Source of the DNA: Clostridiales bacterium
GTDB taxonomy: Bacteria; Bacillota; Clostridia; Oscillospirales; Oscillospiraceae
Direction: 5' to 3'
NCBI GenBank assembly: GCA_004558025.1
Contig: SFEG01000037.1
Coordinates: 1 to 9,922, forward strand
Length of the DNA stretch: 9,922 bases
The translations under genes were made by a program, and so were the position numbers. The number at the start of each line of letters is the position of its first letter. Within the stretch, counting starts at the first letter, position 1. Below the pieces are notes generated by a model. It worked only from the letters and a program-made list of their open reading frames with translations. It made no database searches and was not told where the DNA came from. This document shows, in pieces, positions 1 to 5,342 of the stretch.

Positions 1-1032
1 ATTGCCTTTATCGTGCTGCTGCTTTTCGGCGGGCTGTCCTCTTGCTCCCTCTTTGGCGGCAACAGCGGCAGCGGCTTGATTGCGTCGTCCTATCTCTCCG
101 AGGACGCGGATATAACGGGCGCGGAAAGCGCGTATGCCGCTATGGAAGCCGAGTTACAAGATATGCTGGACAATATCGAAAGCGAATACCCCGGCTATGA
201 CGAATACCGGGTAAACGCGGACGAGATCGAGCATGACCCCTATGTGCTAATTTCTATCCTTTCCGCGTGGCATGAGGGCGTGTTTACACTCGATGAAGTG
301 CAAAGCACCCTTGAAATGCTCTTTGAGAAACAGTATATCTTGACGGTCGAGGAAGAAGTACAGGTACGCTACCGCACCGAAACAAGGACGGACAGCGAGG
401 GCAACCCCTATACGGTTGAAGTCCCCTATAACTATTACATTCTTCATGTGGATTTGGAAAACTTCAACCTCTCCCATGTCCCCGTTTACATCATGGGCGA
501 AGAACAGCTATCCATGTACGCTATGTATATGTCGTCGCTGGGAAACAGACCCGACCTTTTCCCGCAATCCGGCTATGTGTCTAAATACTATGAAAACCCG
601 CCCGCCGATTATGAAGTACCCGCCGCGCTGCTGGGTTCCGATGAAAAGTTTGCGCGGCTCATGGAGGAAGCAGATAAATACGTCGGTTTTCCCTATGTGT
701 GGGGCGGCAGCACCCCGGAAACCTCTTTTGATTGCAGCGGCTTTGTGAGTTATGTGTTGACGAACAGCGGCCTATACAATACGGGCAGACTTGGGGCGCA
801 AGGGCTTTACAACATCTCAACCCCTGTTTCTAACCCGCAGCCGGGGGATTTGGTGTTCTTTACGGGTACATACGACACCCCCGGCGTTTCCCATGTGGGG
901 ATTTATGTGGGCGAGGACGGGGACGGAAGCCCCGTCATGCTGCATTGTGGCGACCCTATCCAGTATTCAAAGCTGGACACCAGCTATTGGCAATCCCACT
1001 TTTACGCCTACGGGCGGTTAAATTACAATTAA
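1..1032 (+). CDS. NlpC/P60 (C40) family cell-wall peptidase, 5' partial
   Basis: The frame is open from base 1, so the start lies upstream; the GTG at 13 is inside a hydrophobic segment and is not a convincing start. 343 codons are visible. A membrane segment (codons about 1-15) ends in LSSC, which could be a lipobox or just the end of a signal anchor. A linker of about 200 residues follows. The NlpC/P60 domain spans codons about 214-340, with catalytic Cys245 (in FDCSGF, 733-735), His in SHVGIY (892-894) and a likely third residue, His in LHCGD (943-945). Family knowledge: such proteins in Tn916/Tn1549-type elements cut peptidoglycan stem peptides so the mating channel can cross the wall. 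It acts outside the membrane. It ends 13 bp before the next gene, which has its own ribosome binding site. The catalytic residues are intact, so it is probably active. Confidence 0.92.
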   Translation: MAFIVLLLFGGLSSCSLFGGNSGSGLIASSYLSEDADITGAESAYAAMEAELQDMLDNIESEYPGYDEYRVNADEIEHDPYVLISILSAWHEGVFTLDEVQSTLEMLFEKQYILTVEEEVQVRYRTETRTDSEGNPYTVEVPYNYYILHVDLENFNLSHVPVYIMGEEQLSMYAMYMSSLGNRPDLFPQSGYVSKYYENPPADYEVPAALLGSDEKFARLMEEADKYVGFPYVWGGSTPETSFDCSGFVSYVLTNSGLYNTGRLGAQGLYNISTPVSNPQPGDLVFFTGTYDTPGVSHVGIYVGEDGDGSPVMLHCGDPIQYSKLDTSYWQSHFYAYGRLNYN

Positions 1033-1045
1033 AAGGAGTTGAAAA

Positions 1046-1768
1046 ATGAATATTGTATCTTTTGGCGGCGGCACGAATAGTGCCGCCTTACTTATTGGCC
1101 TATACAAGCACAAAATCCCGATTGACCTTATCACCTTTGCCGATACGGGCGCGGAACACCCGCATACCTATCAATTTATCGAGATAATCAATCAATGGCT
1201 TGCGGAACACGGTATGCCGCAGATTACCGTTGTGCAGTATGTTGACCGCTACGGCAACCGCCTATCTCTTGAAACCGAGTGCTTGCGCTCTCATACGCTC
1301 CCGTCGATTGCCTACGGGCATAAGCGTTGTTCGCAGAAACACAAAATCGCACCGCAGGAAAAGTTTTGCAACCACTATGCGCCTTGCCGCGAAGTATGGC
1401 AGCGCGGCGAGAAAGTCAACCGCTATATCGGCTATGACGCGGGAGAAGTGAAACGGTATGAACATTCCCGCAAGTACAACGAAGCCGACAAAAAATATCA
1501 TAACCGCTACCCCCTCATTGAAGAATGGGGCTGGAACAGGGACGATTGTATCCGGGAAATCAAAGCGGCAGGATTGCCGCAGCCGGGTAAATCGTCCTGT
1601 TTCTTTTGTCCGAGCATGAAGAAACAAGAGATTTTATATCTCAAAGAACACTATCCCGATCTATTTAACCGGGCGGCGACTTTGGAAGAAAACGCTATGC
1701 CCTATCTTAAAACCGTTAAGGGATTGGGGCGCAGCTATTCATGGAAAGAACAGTTTGGAAAGGAGTAA
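1046..1768 (+). CDS. PP-loop ATPase, phosphoadenosine phosphosulfate reductase-like
   Basis: 240 aa, preceded by AAAAGGAG with good spacing to the ATG. The N-terminal motif SFGGGTNSAAL (residues 5-15) is the PP-loop of N-type ATP pyrophosphatases, and FADTGAEHPHTY (31-42) is the typical second motif of PAPS-reductase-like proteins. Seven cysteines are present (79, 95, 108, 114, 168, 185, 188), including a late SCFFCPS motif that looks like a metal or Fe-S site. Family knowledge: relatives adenylate a substrate for sulfur transfer or reduction (CysH, TtcA, DndC), and small stand-alone versions are common in phages and conjugative elements with unknown substrate. It lies between the peptidase and DUF4315 genes, usually neighbours in this element type, and has about 50% G+C by hand count against roughly 60% in sampled TopB lines, so it may be acquired cargo. 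Real sulfate assimilation is unlikely because no partner genes are present. Confidence 0.85.
   Translation: MNIVSFGGGTNSAALLIGLYKHKIPIDLITFADTGAEHPHTYQFIEIINQWLAEHGMPQITVVQYVDRYGNRLSLETECLRSHTLPSIAYGHKRCSQKHKIAPQEKFCNHYAPCREVWQRGEKVNRYIGYDAGEVKRYEHSRKYNEADKKYHNRYPLIEEWGWNRDDCIREIKAAGLPQPGKSSCFFCPSMKKQEILYLKEHYPDLFNRAATLEENAMPYLKTVKGLGRSYSWKEQFGKE
1757..1765 (+). promoter_or_regulatory. Ribosome binding site that decides the DUF4315 start
   Basis: GGAAAGGAG sits at the 3' end of the PP-loop gene. It leaves only 3 nt to the ATG at 1769 but 9 nt to the in-frame ATG at 1775, so 1775 is the better start. Confidence 0.7.
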
Positions 1769-1774
1769 ATGACT

Positions 1775-2041
1775 ATGGCGAACACGAAACTTGACCGTAT
1801 CGAAAGGGATATTGAGAAAACGAGGGCAAAAATCCTTGAACAGCAAAAGAAGCTGAAAGACCTTGAAGCGCAGAAAGTCGAGGAAGAAAACGCGCAGATC
1901 GTGCAAATGGTAAAGGCGGTACACCTTGACGGGACGCAGCTTGCCGCGTTCCTCTCCGCTTACGCCAGCGGCGAAATCACCTTGCCGCAGCCGGAAGCCA
2001 CTTACCCCGCCGAACAGGAGGACAACGACAATGAAGAATAA
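1775..2041 (+). CDS. DUF4315 family protein
   Basis: 88 aa from the ATG at 1775 (90 aa if the ATG at 1769, directly after the upstream stop, is used). Residues about 5-45 form a charged heptad-like helix rich in K, E, Q and L, likely a coiled coil. A short segment with AAFLSAYASGEI and an acidic tail follow. No membrane segment, cysteine or catalytic motif is seen. Family knowledge: DUF4315 proteins occur almost only in conjugative elements of Clostridia, next to DUF4366 and TopB, with no established function. The gene overlaps the start of the DUF4366 gene by 11 bp, so their translation is probably coupled. A cytoplasmic adaptor or DNA-associated role is possible but is only inference. Confidence 0.85.
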   Translation: MANTKLDRIERDIEKTRAKILEQQKKLKDLEAQKVEEENAQIVQMVKAVHLDGTQLAAFLSAYASGEITLPQPEATYPAEQEDNDNEE

Positions 2042-2780
2042 AAAGATAATCCGAAAGTTTACCGTATTGCTTGCCGCACTGGTTATCATGTGCGGCTTTT
2101 CTGTTACCGCTTATGCGGGCGGTGGCGATGAAAGCGACGACACGCCTACCCCCGTAACCGAGGAAACCCCCGCGCCGGAAACCGAGCCGGAAGAAACGAC
2201 GGGCGGCTATGAGCCGCAGCCCCTTACCCCGGACGGGAATATGTCCCTTGTGGACGATATAACGGGTGAAGCGTCCGGCGACAAGCAGTTTATCACCGTC
2301 GTTACCAAAAGTGGCAACTATTTTTACATCATCATTGACCGCGCCGAGGACGGGGAAAATACCGTCCATTTCCTTAACCAAGTGGACGAAGCGGATTTAA
2401 CCGCCCTTATGGAGGACGGGCAGACCGAAGCCCCCGTTTGTAGCTGCACCGATAAATGCGTTGCCGGAAGCGTCAACACCGCTTGCCCGGTTTGCAGCGT
2501 CAACATGAGCGAGTGCGCGGGTGTGGAAGCCGAGCCGGAGCCGGAAGAAACCGAGCAGCCGCCGGAAGAAGAAAAAGGCGGCGGCATGGGTATTCTGCTT
2601 GTCGTGCTGCTTGTTGCCGCAGCGGGCGGCGGCGCGTTCTACTACTTTAAGATTTTGAAGCCCAAAAAGGACGCGGCGAAAGGCAGCAGCAGCCTTGACG
2701 ACCTTGATTTTGACGAGGACGACGAGGAAACGGAAGTAGTCGAAACCGAACAGACCGAGCAGGAGGACGATAATCTATGA
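2031..2780 (+). CDS. DUF4366 family secreted, membrane-anchored protein
   Basis: 249 aa. The ATG at 2031 is chosen because AGGAGG lies 9 nt upstream and a signal peptide follows at once (basic MKNKK, hydrophobic core, AYA cleavage site near residue 29); a longer start at 1926 would bury the signal. After the signal come a Pro/Glu/Thr-rich linker (about 33-66), a compact domain (about 70-130), six cysteines between 137 and 162, an acidic stretch, a transmembrane helix (about 186-206) followed by KILKPKK, and a very acidic cytoplasmic tail. This predicts a type I membrane protein with an exposed N-terminal domain. Family knowledge: DUF4366 genes sit between DUF4315 and topB in Tn1549-like elements, function unknown. 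A surface role in mating contact is inference. Its stop overlaps the TopB start (ATGA). Confidence 0.88.
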   Translation: MKNKKIIRKFTVLLAALVIMCGFSVTAYAGGGDESDDTPTPVTEETPAPETEPEETTGGYEPQPLTPDGNMSLVDDITGEASGDKQFITVVTKSGNYFYIIIDRAEDGENTVHFLNQVDEADLTALMEDGQTEAPVCSCTDKCVAGSVNTACPVCSVNMSECAGVEAEPEPEETEQPPEEEKGGGMGILLVVLLVAAAGGGAFYYFKILKPKKDAAKGSSSLDDLDFDEDDEETEVVETEQTEQEDDNL

Positions 2781-4852
2781 AACTTGTAATTGCAGAAAAA
2801 CCGAGCGTCGGGGCGGCGATTGCCGCCGTTATGGGCGCGAATGAAAAGCGCAGCGGATATTTTGAGGGCGGCGGCTACCTTGTGTCGTGGTGTATCGGGC
2901 ATTTGATTAGCCTTGCAGACGCGGCGACCTACAATGAACAATTCCGTAAATGGAAGTACGACGATCTTCCCATTGTCCCGCAGGAGTGGCAGTTTATTGT
3001 TGCCAGCGGCAAGGAGCAGCAGTTTTCCATTCTCAAAGACCTTATGCACCGCAGCGACGTTACCGAGATTATCAATGCTTGCGACAGCGGGCGCGAGGGG
3101 GAACTCATTTTCCGCTTTGTCTATGAACAGGCGAATTGCAAAAAGCCCTTTTCCCGCCTTTGGATTAGCAGCATGGAAGCAAGTGCAATCCGCGAGGGCT
3201 TTTCAAATCTCAAAGACGGGCGCGGCTATGACAACCTCTATCAATCCGCGCTTTGCAGAGCAAAGGCCGATTGGCTCATTGGCATTAACGCGACCCGCCT
3301 TTTCTCTATCCTCTACCATAAAACATTGAATGTCGGCAGAGTGCAAACGCCCACCCTTGCTATGCTGGTAAACCGCGACTATGCAATCAGCAGCTTTAAG
3401 AAAGAGAAATATCATGTCGTCCGGCTGGACGTTGGCGGCGTTGCCGCCCTTTCCGAAAGGCAGGACGACGAAGCGGCGGCGCGGCAGATGAAAGCGGCTT
3501 GCGAGAAATCGCAGGCCGTTTGTACTTCCCTTAAAAAAGAGAAAAAGACCGCAGCCCCGCCGAAACTGTTTGACCTCACCGCCTTGCAGCGGGAAGCAAA
3601 CCGTTTGTATGGGTTTACGGCGAAACAGACCCTTGACTATGCGCAAGCCCTTTATGAAAAACGGCTTTTGACCTATCCCCGCACCGACAGCAAATATATC
3701 ACTTCCGATATGGAGGGCAGCACAAAGGAACTTATCACCGGCCTTTGCGCTGCTCTCCCCTTTATGCAGGGCGTGAAGCTGCAAGCCGACCTTGCGAGGA
3801 TTTGCGACAACAGCAAAGTAACCGACCATCACGCCATTTTGCCGACAGCGGAGTTTGTGAAAACGGGCTTTTCTTCCCTTGCCGAAAGTGAGAAAAAGCT
3901 AATGACCCTTGTGTGCGCAAAACTGCTTTGCGCCGTTGCCGCGCCCTATGAGTATGAAGCGGTTACGGCGGTTTTCACTTGCGGCGGCTATACCTTTACC
4001 GCAAAGGGCAGGACGACGCTTTGCGAGGGTTGGCGCGAGATTGAAAGACTATCCCGCGCCGCGTCCGGGGAACAGGACGAGGACGCAGAGCCGGAAGCGG
4101 TTTTACCCCCGCTTGCCGAGGGGCAGACCTTTGACAATCCGGCAGCGGAGATCTCCGAACGTTACACGCAGCCCCCAAAGGCATTTACCGAAGATACGTT
4201 ACTTTCGGCTATGGAGAGTGCGGGAAAGGAGGACACGCCGGAGGACGCGGAGCGCAAAGGGTTAGGCACCACCGCGACGCGGGCGGGTATCATTGAAAAA
4301 CTCATTAGCGCGGGCTTTGCCGAGCGCAAGGGCAAAAAGCTAATCCCCACAAAGGACGGGTATAACCTTGTCGCTATTCTGCCCGACAGCCTTACGTCCC
4401 CGCAGCTTACGGCAGAATGGGAAACGCGCCTTACCGGGATTGCAAAGGGCAGCGACAGCCCCGCCGACTTCATGCGCGGGATTGAGGAAATGACAGCGGG
4501 GCTTGTCAAGACCTATTCCGCGATTTCCGAGGATAAAGCGAAGCTGTTTACCCCGCAGCGGGAAGCAATCGGCACTTGCCCCCGTTGCGGCGCGGCGGTT
4601 TACGAGGGCAAGAAAAACTTTTACTGCTCCGACAGGGCTTGCAGCTTTGTGATGTGGAAGAATGACCGCTTTTTTGAGCAGCGCAAAAAGGCTTTCACAA
4701 AGGCGATTGCCGCCGCCCTTTTGAAAGACGGAAAGGTAAAAATCAAAGGTATGTACTCGACCAAGACGGGAAAGACCTTTGACGGAGTTGTGCTGCTTGC
4801 CGACACAGGCGGCAAGTATGTAAACTTCCGCGTCGAGCAGAACCGAAAATGA
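2777..4852 (+). CDS. topB: DNA topoisomerase III (type IA)
   Basis: 691 aa, close to the usual length of element-borne and Bacillus TopB proteins. The Toprim domain (about 1-135) shows VIAEKPS with Glu7 and ACDSGREGEL (Asp103, Glu107, Glu109). NVGRVQTPTLAML (about 185-197) is the family motif after Toprim. The catalytic tyrosine is Tyr300 in LLTYPRTDS. HHAILPT (about 351) and GLGTTATRAGIIE (about 495) are further family signatures. A C-terminal zinc finger starts at CPRCG (Cys601, Cys604) with two more cysteines shortly after. It breaks and rejoins one DNA strand to resolve single-stranded and catenated intermediates; in conjugative elements it is thought to support DNA processing during transfer. 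The ATG overlaps the DUF4366 stop as ATGA, with AGGAGG 10 nt upstream. All key residues are present, so it should be functional. Confidence 0.97.
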   Translation: MKLVIAEKPSVGAAIAAVMGANEKRSGYFEGGGYLVSWCIGHLISLADAATYNEQFRKWKYDDLPIVPQEWQFIVASGKEQQFSILKDLMHRSDVTEIINACDSGREGELIFRFVYEQANCKKPFSRLWISSMEASAIREGFSNLKDGRGYDNLYQSALCRAKADWLIGINATRLFSILYHKTLNVGRVQTPTLAMLVNRDYAISSFKKEKYHVVRLDVGGVAALSERQDDEAAARQMKAACEKSQAVCTSLKKEKKTAAPPKLFDLTALQREANRLYGFTAKQTLDYAQALYEKRLLTYPRTDSKYITSDMEGSTKELITGLCAALPFMQGVKLQADLARICDNSKVTDHHAILPTAEFVKTGFSSLAESEKKLMTLVCAKLLCAVAAPYEYEAVTAVFTCGGYTFTAKGRTTLCEGWREIERLSRAASGEQDEDAEPEAVLPPLAEGQTFDNPAAEISERYTQPPKAFTEDTLLSAMESAGKEDTPEDAERKGLGTTATRAGIIEKLISAGFAERKGKKLIPTKDGYNLVAILPDSLTSPQLTAEWETRLTGIAKGSDSPADFMRGIEEMTAGLVKTYSAISEDKAKLFTPQREAIGTCPRCGAAVYEGKKNFYCSDRACSFVMWKNDRFFEQRKKAFTKAIAAALLKDGKVKIKGMYSTKTGKTFDGVVLLADTGGKYVNFRVEQNRK

Positions 4853-5217
4853 TAAGGCTTGATGAAAAGCAATACCGCGCCGTAAAGAAAATGACCCGCG
4901 CCGCTTGTGCAAACAACGATTGCGGGAATTGTCTGCTGCTGGACGACGGGGAAACTTGCGTTTGTGTGCAGAGTATCAGCTATTCGCTGCTATGCCGCTA
5001 TTTCCGCGAAGCGGTATTACCCGCCGACAGGCAGCTTTGCGAACAGATCACCCGCAGCGGGGAAACCGATTTGAAGCGTTGCGCGGTATGCGGCAGCACG
5101 TTTGCGGCGGGCAGCAACCGGGCGAAATACTGCCCCGATTGCGCGGCAAAGATACGCCGCAGACAGAAAGCCCAAAGCGAGAGAAACAGGCGTTTACGGA
5201 TAAAAACAACTACATAG
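4849..5217 (+). CDS. Cysteine-rich VLP domain protein
   Basis: 122 aa with 11 cysteines. The first half (about 10-65) matches, by recall, the Cys-rich VLP family: a Cys20/25/28 cluster in CGNCLLLDDGE, then Cys37/39, Cys49 and the AVLPAD segment that gives the name. The second half is a separate zinc ribbon (CAVCG at 78-82 and CPDC at 95-98) followed by a very basic tail (KIRRRQK, RNRRLR), which suggests nucleic acid binding. Family knowledge: found in conjugative elements of Clostridia just after topB; function not established. The start overlaps the TopB stop (ATGA) and no clear ribosome binding site precedes it, so it is probably translated by coupling. Likely metal-binding and cytoplasmic, as there is no signal or membrane segment. 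Confidence 0.85.
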   Translation: MIRLDEKQYRAVKKMTRAACANNDCGNCLLLDDGETCVCVQSISYSLLCRYFREAVLPADRQLCEQITRSGETDLKRCAVCGSTFAAGSNRAKYCPDCAAKIRRRQKAQSERNRRLRIKTTT

Positions 5218-5248
5218 CAAGCACAGCAAACGAGTACCCGTTTGCGAG

Positions 5249-5285
5249 AAATGCCCGCGCTTCCCATAGAGAGCGCGGGCATTTT
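5249..5285 (+). terminator. Hairpin, possible intrinsic terminator or attenuator
   Basis: A perfect 13-bp stem (5249-5261 with 5272-5284) carries a GC-rich core, CCCGCGC/GCGCGGG, and a 10-nt loop. The right arm runs into only four T residues before GCTTG, so termination may be partial. It falls 30 bp after the Cys-rich VLP gene and about 58 bp before the polyvalent gene, which fits an operon end or an attenuator. Confidence 0.55.
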
Positions 5286-5342
5286 GCTTGTTGGGATAGT
5301 CCCAAACCCTTATATGACCGAGAAAGGACGTGATGAAAGAAT
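5286..5342 (+). promoter_or_regulatory. Leader of the polyvalent gene: small palindrome and weak promoter candidate
   Basis: TTGGGA-TAG-TCCCAA (5291-5305) is a short perfect palindrome with a 3-nt loop. A poor promoter match overlaps it: TTGTTG (5288-5293), 17 nt, TATATG (5311-5316). GAAAGGA (5322-5328) is the only ribosome binding site seen and lies 14 nt from the ATG at 5343, which is long. The palindrome could be an operator; that is only a guess. Confidence 0.25.

Noticed and set aside
1926..2030. Longer N-terminus for the DUF4366 protein
   Set aside because: It would put 35 residues before a clear signal peptide and ignore the AGGAGG placed 9 nt before the ATG at 2031.
3083..3103. Possible loss of a Toprim acidic residue in TopB (DSGREGE instead of DxDREGE)
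   Set aside because: Bacillus-type TopB proteins commonly have DAGREGE here, so it is a normal variant.
3203..3832. 209-aa minus-strand reading frame inside topB
   Set aside because: It is antisense to an intact, well-recognised gene, shows no family pattern and has no ribosome binding site; it is a by-product of G+C-rich codons. The other antisense frames in the window were rejected for the same reason.
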